Below are positions 1 to 8,206 of a stretch of DNA of 64,000 nucleotides, one piece after another (position 1 is the first letter of the stretch; each line of letters begins with the position of its first letter). A program made the translations under genes and the position numbers. The DNA comes from Azonexus sp. (GTDB lineage Bacteria > Pseudomonadota > Gammaproteobacteria > Burkholderiales > Rhodocyclaceae). Where the stretch lies: contig JAGOBB010000002.1 in NCBI GenBank assembly GCA_017983615.1, positions 62,001 through 126,000 of the forward strand, given 5' to 3'. The notes under the pieces are model-generated. The model was not told the DNA's origin, made no database searches, and saw only the letters and a program-made list of their open reading frames with translations.

Positions 1-1
1 C

Positions 2-1036
2 GACAAGGAAATTGCCAACAAGCTGCGCCGCATCGATCGGCCGGTGTTCGTCGCGGTTAACAAGGCCGAAGGCATGAATTCCGGCATGGTTGAGGCCGAT
101 TTCCATGAACTGGGGCTCGGCGAACCCAATGCCATTTCTGCCGCCCATGGCGAAGGCGTGCGCGGCTTGGTCGAACTGGCGCTGGAAAGCTTTCCCGAGC
201 CTGAAGACGACGAATGGCACTCCGATGCCGTGCGTGTTGCGATTGTTGGGCGCCCCAACGTCGGCAAGTCTACGTTGATCAACACGTTGCTCGGCGAGGA
301 GCGCGTCATTGCCTTTGATGCGCCGGGCACCACCCGCGACTCGATCGAGATCGATTTTGAAAAGGGCGGCCGGAAATACGTGCTCGTCGACACCGCAGGT
401 ATGCGCAAGCGGGGCAAGGTCTTCGAGGCCATTGAGAAGTTTTCTGTGGTCAAGACCCTGCAGTCGATCGAAGATGCCAACGTGGTCATCCTGATGGTCG
501 ATGCCCAGGCCGATGTCTCCGATCAGGATGCTCACATTGCCGACTTCGTCGTCCAAAGCGGCCGCGCTCTGGTCGTTGCAGTCAACAAGTGGGACGGCCT
601 TGATTCCTACGTCCGTGAGCAGACCCGCCAGATTCTGCAGCGCAAGCTGAAATTCCTGGATTTTGCCAAGTTCCATTTTATTTCGGCGCGCGACAACATC
701 GGTCTCGACAACCTGTTCCGTTCGGTGGATGCCGCTTATGCCGCCGCCATGGCCAAGCTGACCACGCCGCGCCTGACCCGGGTGCTGATCGACGCGGTGG
801 CCAAGCAGGCACCGGCAAAACATGGCCTGTTCCGGCCCAAGCCGCGCTATGCCCACCAGGGTGGGTCGAATCCGCCGATCGTCGTCGTCCATGGTAGTGC
901 CGTCGAGCACATCACCGAAAGCTATCGCCGTTACCTCGAGCACACCTTCCGCGAAGCCTTCAAATTACAGGGAACGCCGTTGCGAATTCAGTTTGTCTCA
1001 GGAAAGAACCCGTTCGCCGACAAAGACAAGAAATAA
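2..1036 (+). CDS. der: Ribosome-assembly GTPase Der (EngA), 5' end outside the window
   Basis: C-terminal 344 residues of Der, a tandem-GTPase protein needed for 50S subunit maturation. The open frame runs off the left edge, so the first P-loop is missing. What remains begins in the first G domain, whose G4 motif reads NKAE. The second G domain is complete: P-loop GRPNVGKST near nt 248-274, then DTAG and NKWD. A KH-like domain ends the protein. The family is usually about 440-490 aa, so roughly 100-140 residues are outside the window. It leads the hfq-hflX-hflKC run but is separated from hfq by an 80-base spacer with its own likely promoter. Confidence 0.96.
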   Translation, partial: DKEIANKLRRIDRPVFVAVNKAEGMNSGMVEADFHELGLGEPNAISAAHGEGVRGLVELALESFPEPEDDEWHSDAVRVAIVGRPNVGKSTLINTLLGEERVIAFDAPGTTRDSIEIDFEKGGRKYVLVDTAGMRKRGKVFEAIEKFSVVKTLQSIEDANVVILMVDAQADVSDQDAHIADFVVQSGRALVVAVNKWDGLDSYVREQTRQILQRKLKFLDFAKFHFISARDNIGLDNLFRSVDAAYAAAMAKLTTPRLTRVLIDAVAKQAPAKHGLFRPKPRYAHQGGSNPPIVVVHGSAVEHITESYRRYLEHTFREAFKLQGTPLRIQFVSGKNPFADKDKK

Positions 1037-1048
1037 TCTGCAAATTTT

Positions 1049-1078
1049 TTGGCATCACCCCCCAAATTTGGGTACATT
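1049..1078 (+). promoter_or_regulatory. Possible sigma70 promoter for hfq
   Basis: TTGGCA and TACATT are separated by 18 bases in the der-hfq spacer. The spacer between them holds a CCCAAATTTGGG palindrome that could be an operator or simply a symmetric AT element. The match to the consensus boxes is moderate and is the only evidence. Confidence 0.4.
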
Positions 1079-1116
1079 AGGACCCTCATAACAACTACCA
1101 CCATGGAGTCCACACC

Positions 1117-1353
1117 ATGAGCAACAAAGGGCAACTTTTACAAGACCCCTTCCTCAACGCTCTCCGTCGCGAGCATGTTCCGGTCTCGATTTATCTGGTA
1201 AACGGGATCAAATTGCAGGGCCAGGTCGAGTCCTTCGATCAGTATGTCGTGCTGCTAAAAAATACCGTTACCCAGATGGTTTACAAGCACGCCATTTCGA
1301 CGGTCGTCCCGGCGCGTCCGGTCAACCTGCAGCAGGAACAGGCTGCGGAATAA
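1117..1353 (+). CDS. hfq: RNA chaperone Hfq
   Basis: A 78-residue Sm-like protein that forms a hexameric ring and pairs small RNAs with mRNAs. The start is set by GGAG nine bases upstream of the ATG. The Sm1 region ([20 protein letters not shown]) and the Sm2 motif with KHA ([11 protein letters not shown]) are both intact. The short C-terminal tail is normal for betaproteobacteria. It lies between der and hflX, the usual family context. A CCCGCC/GGCGGG hairpin follows at about 1372-1387, without a T-run, so read-through into hflX is likely. Confidence 0.98.
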   Translation: MSNKGQLLQDPFLNALRREHVPVSIYLVNGIKLQGQVESFDQYVVLLKNTVTQMVYKHAISTVVPARPVNLQQEQAAE

Positions 1354-1416
1354 TCGATTCCTGTTCAGCGACCCGCCCGAGTGGCGGGGGCGCACTTCTC
1401 ACTCCCGGAAACACCC

Positions 1417-2571
1417 ATGATTGAACGACCCGCCGCCGGAGAACGCGCGGTGATCGTTCAACTTGATTTCGGCCAGTTTGATCTCGAAGATCAACTGGAA
1501 GAAGTCAGGCTGCTCACCGAATCGGCAGGCGGAACGGTCGTGGCGGAAGTGGGCGGGCCCCGGCAGAGCCCCGATCCAAAGACCTTTGCCGGCAAGGGCA
1601 AGGTCGAGGAAATCCGGGCGATGATTGCCGCGACCGATGCCGATCTGGTGATTTTCAACCATGAATTGTCACCAGCTCAGCAGCGCAATCTTGAGCGTTC
1701 GCTACAGTGTAGGGTGATTGACCGGACCAGCCTGATTCTAGATATCTTTGCGCTTCGGGCGTCCAGTGCCGAGGGCAAGTTGCAGGTCGAACTGGCACAG
1801 CTCGAACATCTCTCGACCCGCTTGGTCCGTGGCTGGACCCACCTGGAGCGTCAGCGGGGCGGCATCGGCATGCGTGGCCCGGGTGAAAAGCAGTTGGAAA
1901 CTGACCGCCGCCTACTTGGCAATCGCGTCAAATTGTTGAAGGAGCGGCTAGCCAAGTTGTCCCGCCAGCGCGGAGTTCAGCGCAAGGCGCGAATGCGCGG
2001 TGATGTGTTGAGTGTTTCGCTGGTTGGCTACACCAATGCAGGCAAGTCGACCCTGTTCAATGCGCTGACCCATGCCGGTGTTTTTGCTGCTAACCAGTTG
2101 TTTGCAACGCTCGATACCACCTCGCGCAAGCTGTGGATCGAGGGGGCGGGAAATATCGTTGTTTCGGATACTGTCGGCTTTATCCGCGATTTGCCGCACT
2201 CGCTGGTCGATGCCTTTCATGCAACTCTTGAAGCGGCAACGGATGCCGATTTGCTCTTGCATGTCGTAGACAGCGCCAGCCATGCGCGCGACGAGCAGAT
2301 CAGCGAAGTCGACAAAGTTCTCGCTGAAATTGGTGCGGATGCTGTCCGGCAGGTCATAATCTGGAACAAGATCGACCTCACAGAAGCATCGCCGGGAGTC
2401 GAGCGGGACGAGTATGGTAATATCGCGCGCGTTCGCATCAGTGCGCGTTCCGGAGAGGGCCTCGATTTGCTGCGTGAATCGCTGGCCGAATATGCAAAAG
2501 CCAAGGCCCAAGCCCGACAAAAGGCCTTGATCGAAGCTGAACGAGAAGCACAACACGACTACATCAACTGA
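1417..2571 (+). CDS. hflX: Ribosome-splitting GTPase HflX
   Basis: A 384-residue TRAFAC GTPase that binds the 50S subunit and rescues stalled or stress-damaged ribosomes. Seen: the N-terminal HflX domain with a glycine-rich GIGMRGPGEKQLETDRR segment near residues 149-166, then a coiled helix, then P-loop GYTNAGKST at 204-212, DTVGFI and NKID. I place the start at ATG 1417 (MIERP...) because family members begin there. An in-frame GTG at 1381 would add 12 residues with no clear ribosome binding site. It is co-directional with hfq and hflK, with 37 bases to hflK. Confidence 0.96.
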   Translation: MIERPAAGERAVIVQLDFGQFDLEDQLEEVRLLTESAGGTVVAEVGGPRQSPDPKTFAGKGKVEEIRAMIAATDADLVIFNHELSPAQQRNLERSLQCRVIDRTSLILDIFALRASSAEGKLQVELAQLEHLSTRLVRGWTHLERQRGGIGMRGPGEKQLETDRRLLGNRVKLLKERLAKLSRQRGVQRKARMRGDVLSVSLVGYTNAGKSTLFNALTHAGVFAANQLFATLDTTSRKLWIEGAGNIVVSDTVGFIRDLPHSLVDAFHATLEAATDADLLLHVVDSASHARDEQISEVDKVLAEIGADAVRQVIIWNKIDLTEASPGVERDEYGNIARVRISARSGEGLDLLRESLAEYAKAKAQARQKALIEAEREAQHDYIN

Positions 2572-2608
2572 ATCCCCGACACTCATGATTCCGACCCTAG
2601 GTATATTC

Positions 2609-3919
2609 ATGTCGCTCAACGACCCGCAGTGGGGCAACCGTGGCAGCAACGACGGTGACAAGCCCAACGGCAATGGTCCGCGCCGACCCAATGACGGCCC
2701 GCCGGACCTCGAAGAGCTCTGGCGCGACTTCAATCGCAAGTTGTCCGGCATGTTCGGCAACAAGGGCGGTGGTGGTGGAAACGGTGGCGGCGACGGTCCG
2801 CGCATGCCGCAAATCGATTTCAATCCAAAATTCCTCGGCGGTGGCATTGGTTTGCTGCTCGGCCTTGTTGCCATCGTCTGGCTGGCCTCCGGTTTCTACA
2901 TCGTCGATGCCTCGCAACGCGGTCTGGTGCTGCAGTTCGGCAGTTTCAAGGAAGCGACCGACCCTGGTCTGCGCTGGCGCCTGCCCTATCCGATTCAGTC
3001 GCACGAGTTGGTCAATCTGACCGGCGTGCGTACCATCGAGATCGGCTATCGGGGCAGTGAGCGCAACAAGGTGCTCAAGGAGGCCTTGATGCTGACTGAT
3101 GATGAAAACATCGTGAATATTCAGTTCGCGGTGCAGTACATCCTCAAGGATCCGGTCGAATACCTCTTCAACAACCGTCATCCGGACGAAGCAGTGATGG
3201 GGGCCGCCGAAGCTGCTGTCCGTGAAATTGTTGGCAAGAGCAAGATGGACTATGTGCTCTATGAAGGTCGCGAGCAGATCGCTACCCAGGCCGCCAAGCT
3301 GATGCAGGACATCCTTGACCGCTACCAGAGCGGCATACTGATTTCCAAGGTGACGATGCAGAATGCGCAGCCGCCGGAGCAGGTGCAGGCAGCTTTCGAC
3401 GATGCGGTCAAGGCTGGTCAGGATCGCGAGCGCCAGAAAAATGAGGGCCAAGCCTACGCCAACGACGTCATTCCGAAGGCCAAGGGTACGGCAGCGCGGC
3501 TTCTCCAGGAGGCTGATGGCTACAAGCAGCGGGTCATTCAGTCCGCCGACGGTGATGCTTCCCGATTCAAGCAGGTGCTGGCCGAGTATGCCAAGGCGCC
3601 GGAAGTGACGCGTCAGCGTCTGTATCTGGAAACCATGCAGCAGATTTACGCCAACACCAGCAAAGTCATGGTCGATGCCAAGGGACAGGGCAATTTGCTC
3701 TATTTGCCGCTCGACAAACTGATGCAGGCTGCTGGCGCGGCAACTGCCGCGCAGGCAGCCCCGGAAGCATCGGTAGCCCCGTCGACGGTGAAACCTTCGG
3801 CGCCACTGTCTTCTGAAGCTCCGCCGCAGTTGGAAAGCGCACCCAAGGTCGGTGGCGGTTCATATTCTTCGAGTTCGCGCGATGGTTCGCTGCGCTCGCG
3901 TGATCGGGAGGGACGCTAA
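2609..3919 (+). CDS. hflK: FtsH modulator HflK (SPFH family)
   Basis: A 436-residue inner-membrane protein that, with HflC, forms the periplasmic cage around the FtsH protease. The N-terminus is rich in Gly and Asn, as in HflK. One membrane span lies near residues 80-100, followed by an SPFH/band-7 domain and a long helical region, then an Ala/Pro/Ser tail. The start at 2609 gives the typical MSLNDPQWG opening; an in-frame ATG at 2585 is less likely. The stop overlaps the hflC start by one base (TAATG), which implies translational coupling. Confidence 0.96.
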   Translation: MSLNDPQWGNRGSNDGDKPNGNGPRRPNDGPPDLEELWRDFNRKLSGMFGNKGGGGGNGGGDGPRMPQIDFNPKFLGGGIGLLLGLVAIVWLASGFYIVDASQRGLVLQFGSFKEATDPGLRWRLPYPIQSHELVNLTGVRTIEIGYRGSERNKVLKEALMLTDDENIVNIQFAVQYILKDPVEYLFNNRHPDEAVMGAAEAAVREIVGKSKMDYVLYEGREQIATQAAKLMQDILDRYQSGILISKVTMQNAQPPEQVQAAFDDAVKAGQDRERQKNEGQAYANDVIPKAKGTAARLLQEADGYKQRVIQSADGDASRFKQVLAEYAKAPEVTRQRLYLETMQQIYANTSKVMVDAKGQGNLLYLPLDKLMQAAGAATAAQAAPEASVAPSTVKPSAPLSSEAPPQLESAPKVGGGSYSSSSRDGSLRSRDREGR

Positions 3920-4806
3920 TGAGTCCGCGCATCAATTTGCTGGGGGCCATCGTCGCCACCGTGCTGGTGATCATGGCGATGTCGATTTTTACCGTCGATC
4001 AGCGCCAGTTCGCCGTGGTATTCCAATTGGGTGAAATGAAGCGTGCCATCGCCGAACCGGGTCTCTACTTCAAGGTTCCGATGGTCCAAAACGTGCGCTA
4101 TTTCGAGAAGCGCATCATCACGCTCGACAACAATGAGCCAGAGCGTTTTATTACCTCCGAGAAGAAGAACGTTCTGGTCGATTCCTACATCAAGTGGCGC
4201 ATCGTCGACCCGCAGCTCTATTACATCTCGGTCGGCGGCGATGAGTCGCGAGCCAAGACGCGCCTGAACCAGACGGTGAATGCTGGCTTGCGCGAAGAGT
4301 TTGGCAAGCGCACGGTGCATGACGTGGTTTCTGGCGAGCGCGACAAGGTCATGGAACAGATGCGCGAAAAGGCCGACCAGGATGCGCGCAAGATTGGTGT
4401 CCAGATCGTTGACGTCCGTCTGAAGCGCGTCGAACTGCCGACCGAAGTCAGCGAGGCCGTTTATCGTCGTATGGAAGCCGAGCGCAAGCGGGTGGCCAAC
4501 GAACTGCGTTCTGAAGGCTCTGCGGAAGCGGAAAAAATTCGTGCCGATGCTGACCGCCAGCGCGAGGTTATCGTTGCTGAAGCCTATCGTGACGCCCAGA
4601 AGATCAAGGGTGAAGGTGACGCCAAGGCAACCAATACCTACGCTCAGGCATTTGGTCAAAATCCCGAGTTTTATGCCTTCTACCGTAGCCTTGAAGCCTA
4701 CCGCGGCAGTTTCAAGAGCAAGAGCGATGTGCTGGTCGTCGAGCCGAATTCCGAATTCTTCAAGTACATGAAAAATTCGGGACGGGGAAACGACAAGGGT
4801 AAATGA
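3919..4806 (+). CDS. hflC: FtsH modulator HflC (SPFH family)
   Basis: A 295-residue partner of HflK in the membrane complex that restrains FtsH. One N-terminal membrane span (about residues 5-25) leads into a band-7 domain starting DQRQFAVVFQLGE. The last third is a charged coiled-coil rich in Ala, Glu and Arg. It overlaps hflK by one base and the next small gene by four bases (ATGA), so the three are translated as a unit. Confidence 0.97.
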   Translation: MSPRINLLGAIVATVLVIMAMSIFTVDQRQFAVVFQLGEMKRAIAEPGLYFKVPMVQNVRYFEKRIITLDNNEPERFITSEKKNVLVDSYIKWRIVDPQLYYISVGGDESRAKTRLNQTVNAGLREEFGKRTVHDVVSGERDKVMEQMREKADQDARKIGVQIVDVRLKRVELPTEVSEAVYRRMEAERKRVANELRSEGSAEAEKIRADADRQREVIVAEAYRDAQKIKGEGDAKATNTYAQAFGQNPEFYAFYRSLEAYRGSFKSKSDVLVVEPNSEFFKYMKNSGRGNDKGK

Positions 4807-4988
4807 CCACAAACCTCCTGCTCGCCTTTGCGCTGATGCTCGTGCTCGAAGGTGCTATGCCTTTTATAGCCCCGGCGGCCTGGCGTGAAACCTTTCGCCG
4901 CCTCATTCAATTTTCGGATGGGCAGATTCGCTTCGTCGGTCTGACGTCGATGCTGATCGGCCTGATCCTACTGATTCTTTTCTCATGA
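4803..4988 (+). CDS. DUF2065 (YjeT-like) small membrane protein
   Basis: A 61-residue protein with two hydrophobic segments (about residues 4-22 and 42-60) joined by a short polar loop containing WRETFRRL. This is the DUF2065/YjeT family, usually found beside hflC; its function is unknown. It overlaps hflC at its start and hisZ at its stop, both by ATGA, so it is certainly translated in this operon. Confidence 0.9.
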   Translation: MTTNLLLAFALMLVLEGAMPFIAPAAWRETFRRLIQFSDGQIRFVGLTSMLIGLILLILFS

Positions 4989-6139
4989 ACTGGCTGTTAC
5001 CTGAATACCTCGCCGATGCGCTGCCCGCCGAGGCGGCACGCATCGAACGCCTGCGCCGCACGGTTCTCGACCACTTTCGCAGCCGCGGCTTCGAACTGGT
5101 CATGCCGCCGATGCTGGAATATCTCGAATCATTGCTTACCGGCGCCGGGCAGGATCTGAAACTGCGCACCTTCAAGCTGGTCGACCAGTTGTCTGGCCGG
5201 ACCATGGGTGTGCGGGCCGATATCACGCCGCAGGCGGCGCGTATCGATGCGCATCTGCTCAACCACCAGGGCGTGACGCGTCTCTGTTATTGCGACAGCG
5301 TGCTGCATACACTGCCGGCGACCATTTCCGCCAGCCGTGAGCCGGTCCAGATCGGCGCCGAACTTTACGGCTACGCCGGGATCGCTGCCGATCTCGACAT
5401 CATCCGTCTGATGGCTGGTGCCTTCGACAGGATCAAGCTACCTGTCGGTCGAATCGATCTCGGTCACGTTGGAATTTTCCGCGCTCTGGCCGAAGCGGCA
5501 GGTTTGCCGCAGGAGGCCGAGGATAATGTATTGAGCCTGCTCCAGGCCAAGGATGTGCCGGGGCTGGCCGAAGCTTGTGCCGACGTCCCCTCGCCCTATC
5601 GCGAGGCATTGCAACGCCTGCCACAACTCTATGGTGGGGCCGAGGTGCTGGATAGGGCAGCCGCCGAATTGCCGCCGCTGCCTGCAATCGCTGTTGCACT
5701 GGACAGCCTGCGCCACCTGTTGGCTGGCGCTCCGGAGCTGCCTTTCTCGATCGACCTTTCAGACCTGCGTGGCTATCACTATCACAATGGTGTGGTCTTC
5801 GCCGCCTACTGCGACGGCTATCCCGCCGCAATTGCGCTGGGCGGACGTTACGATGGTGCCGGCAAGGCTTTCGGTCGGGCCCGTCCGGCGACCGGTTTTT
5901 CGATGGACCTCCGCGAGGTGGCGCGTCTGGCGCCCGCCGGCAAGCCGGTCGGCGCGATCCTTGCGCCGCACGCCGGGCATGACCCGCGTCTTGCCGCCCA
6001 TGTTGCTGCGCTGCGCGAACAGGGCGAGATTGTCGTCGAACTGCTACCGGGCGAGATGGCCTGTGAAGGGCCGCTCTGCGACCGCAAGCTGGCGCTGGTC
6101 GGCGAGCACTGGATTATTGAAGCAATACAAGAGGATTAA
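4985..6139 (+). CDS. hisZ: ATP phosphoribosyltransferase regulatory subunit HisZ
   Basis: A 384-residue paralogue of histidyl-tRNA synthetase that lacks aminoacylation and acts as the regulatory subunit of short-form HisG, the first step of histidine synthesis. Seen: HisRS-like opening ([15 protein letters not shown]), class II motif 2-like region around [11 protein letters not shown], and a C-terminal GGRYDGAG. No anticodon-binding domain follows, which separates HisZ from HisS. It sits between DUF2065 and purA, as in other betaproteobacteria; hisG is not in the window. Confidence 0.95.
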   Translation: MNWLLPEYLADALPAEAARIERLRRTVLDHFRSRGFELVMPPMLEYLESLLTGAGQDLKLRTFKLVDQLSGRTMGVRADITPQAARIDAHLLNHQGVTRLCYCDSVLHTLPATISASREPVQIGAELYGYAGIAADLDIIRLMAGAFDRIKLPVGRIDLGHVGIFRALAEAAGLPQEAEDNVLSLLQAKDVPGLAEACADVPSPYREALQRLPQLYGGAEVLDRAAAELPPLPAIAVALDSLRHLLAGAPELPFSIDLSDLRGYHYHNGVVFAAYCDGYPAAIALGGRYDGAGKAFGRARPATGFSMDLREVARLAPAGKPVGAILAPHAGHDPRLAAHVAALREQGEIVVELLPGEMACEGPLCDRKLALVGEHWIIEAIQED

Positions 6140-6142
6140 GAA

Positions 6143-7450
6143 ATGGCCAAGAATGTCATCGTGGTGGGCACCCAGTGGGGCGACGAGGGTAAGGGCAAGA
6201 TCGTCGACTGGCTCACCGATCACGCCAAAGGCGTGGTTCGTTTTCAGGGCGGCCATAATGCCGGTCATACGCTGGTCGTCGGCGAGCAGGTATACAAGCT
6301 CAATCTGGTACCTTCGGGTATCGTGCGCGACGGCATTGACTGCTACATCGGCAATGGCGTCGTGCTCGACGTGCATCACCTGATTTCCGAAATTGCCGAA
6401 CTTGAAAAGGGTGGCATCGACGTCCGTTCGCGTCTGAAAATTAGCCCGGGATGCCCGCTCATCCTGCCGTATCACTCAGCCATCGATCAGGCACGCGAGG
6501 CGGCCAAGTCTGGCGACAAGAAAATCGGCACGACCGGCAAGGGTATCGGTCCGACCTATGAGGACAAGGTTTCCCGCCGCGGCCTTCGGGTCTATGACCT
6601 CTTCCATCCTGAACGTTTCGCCGAAAAATTGAGGGAAGTGCTGGAATACCACAACTTCGTATTGACCCAGTATTTCAAGGCCGATCCGGTTGATTTTCAG
6701 ACTGTCTACGATCAGGCGATGACGGATGCCGAAGTCATCAGGCCGATGGTCGTCGATGTCTCCGCGGCTCTGTACGATGCCCACAAGGCAGGCCATAACA
6801 TGCTGTTCGAAGGTGCCCAGGGTACGCTGCTCGACATCGATCATGGCACCTACCCGTTCGTCACCTCGTCGAACTGCGTCGCCGGTCAGGCGGCTGCTGG
6901 TGCCGGTATTGGTCCCGGCATGCTGCACTACGTGCTGGGCATTACGAAGGCCTATTGCACGCGTGTCGGTGGCGGTCCTTTCCCGAGCGAACTGGATATC
7001 GATACTGAGGGTACGCCGGGTCATCAGATGTTCTCCGTCGGCAAGGAATTTGGTACGGTGACTGGCCGCAAGCGCCGCTGCGGCTGGTTCGATGCCGCAC
7101 TTTTGCGCCGTTCGGCCCGGATCAACGGCCTGACCGGACTCTGCATCACCAAGCTCGACGTCCTTGACGGACTGACGGAAATCAAGATCTGCACCGGTTA
7201 CAAGCTGGGCGACAAGATTGTCGACCTCTTGCCGATCGGTGCCGATGAAGTAGCCCGTTGCGTGCCAATCTACGAAACGATGCCGGGCTGGGAAGGGACC
7301 ACCTTCCGGGTCAAGCGTTGGGAAGACCTGCCGGTCAATGCCCAAGCCTATCTGAATCGCCTTGAAGAGTTGTGCGAAGTACCGATCGCCATTGTGTCGA
7401 CCGGCCCGGAGCGCGATGAAACCATCCTCAAGCAGCATCCGTTCAAGTAA
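6143..7450 (+). CDS. purA: Adenylosuccinate synthetase
   Basis: A 435-residue enzyme that makes adenylosuccinate from IMP, aspartate and GTP, the first committed AMP step. The signature [11 protein letters not shown] lies at residues 8-18, the [19 protein letters not shown] loop near 130-148, and the C-terminal GTP/aspartate region includes [10 protein letters not shown]. Length is typical. It starts four bases after the hisZ stop and is followed by a strong intrinsic terminator, so it closes the operon. Confidence 0.98.
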   Translation: MAKNVIVVGTQWGDEGKGKIVDWLTDHAKGVVRFQGGHNAGHTLVVGEQVYKLNLVPSGIVRDGIDCYIGNGVVLDVHHLISEIAELEKGGIDVRSRLKISPGCPLILPYHSAIDQAREAAKSGDKKIGTTGKGIGPTYEDKVSRRGLRVYDLFHPERFAEKLREVLEYHNFVLTQYFKADPVDFQTVYDQAMTDAEVIRPMVVDVSAALYDAHKAGHNMLFEGAQGTLLDIDHGTYPFVTSSNCVAGQAAAGAGIGPGMLHYVLGITKAYCTRVGGGPFPSELDIDTEGTPGHQMFSVGKEFGTVTGRKRRCGWFDAALLRRSARINGLTGLCITKLDVLDGLTEIKICTGYKLGDKIVDLLPIGADEVARCVPIYETMPGWEGTTFRVKRWEDLPVNAQAYLNRLEELCEVPIAIVSTGPERDETILKQHPFK

Positions 7451-7474
7451 TCGCGGGCGCGAATGCGACGATTA

Positions 7475-7502
7475 CGGGCCCCGCAGGGCCCGTTTTTATT
7501 TT
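7475..7502 (+). terminator. Rho-independent terminator after purA
   Basis: A 7-bp perfect stem CGGGCCC/GGGCCCG with a CGCA loop is followed by TTTTTATTTT. It lies 25 bases after the purA stop and reaches the last base of the convergent gene. Confidence 0.92.
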
Positions 7503-7852
7503 CAGCGGGCCGGAACGGCCTGCCAACCTTCCGGGCAGGCGTCGGTGTAGGGGTAGTATTGTCCCGAGGAGCCGCAGTAGTACCAAGTGTCGTAGCCTCG
7601 GGGCGGCATTGGGCGGGGCGGGGCGCTATAGACCGGGGCCGGCGCGTAATAGTAATTTTGCGAAGCCACGGCGGCGCCCACGGCCAGCCCGGTGATGGCC
7701 AGCACGGCAGCGGGGCCGACCCAGCCGCCGCCACCGTGATGGTGGCCGTGGTGACGGTGGCCACCGTGATGACGACCCCAGTCCGCCTGGGCGGAAGTGG
7801 TGCCGGTCAGGGCCAGGGTGGCGGCAATGCAGAGGGTGGTAATCTTTTTCAT
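7502..7852 (-). CDS. His-rich secreted protein with C-terminal Cys pair, function unknown
   Basis: A 116-residue protein with a clear signal peptide (MKKITTLCIAATLALTGTTSAQA). A His/Gly-rich stretch follows (residues about 26-40, with HHGG and HRHHGHHH), then a hydrophobic GxxxG-like helix, then a Tyr/Pro segment ending in a conserved-looking YYCGSSGQYYPY and CPEGWQ. The histidines suggest metal binding, but that is inference. Similar short proteins with this tail are common and uncharacterised in proteobacteria. The ATG at 7852 is chosen because the signal peptide begins there. It converges on purA. Confidence 0.8.
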   Translation of the reverse strand: MKKITTLCIAATLALTGTTSAQADWGRHHGGHRHHGHHHGGGGWVGPAAVLAITGLAVGAAVASQNYYYAPAPVYSAPPRPMPPRGYDTWYYCGSSGQYYPYTDACPEGWQAVPAR

Positions 7853-8036
7853 GGTTCGACTCGATTTGTCGTTTGGACAAGTCGAATAACGCAGCCCCCC
7901 CGCCGGACGACTACGTGGGCTACCTACGCAAGTGTTAGCAATTGTTTCGGCAGGACGGCCGGTATGGTGCTGTGAGACAATGCGTGGCGTTTGGCCAGCG
8001 GATCGTGTTGATCGGCGGTCAAAACCCGGCGGCAGA

Positions 8037-8068
8037 AATGAAAAAAGGCCTTGTTTGAACAAGGCCTT
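8037..8068 (-). terminator. Terminator of the tRNA-Leu gene
   Basis: On the minus strand an 11-bp perfect inverted repeat (AAGGCCTTGTT and its complement) is followed by six T residues, 14 bases after the encoded CCA of the tRNA. Confidence 0.9.
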
Positions 8069-8081
8069 CTGTCAAAATCGC

Positions 8082-8166
<85 letters not shown>

Positions 8167-8206
8167 ACAGGTGCGAAGAGCCGCTATTATAGAGAAAGAA
8201 AAATTG

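Noticed and set aside
1372-1387. CCCGCC/GGCGGG hairpin between hfq and hflX as a terminator
   Set aside because: No T-run and the genes on both sides form a conserved operon; at most an attenuating hairpin.
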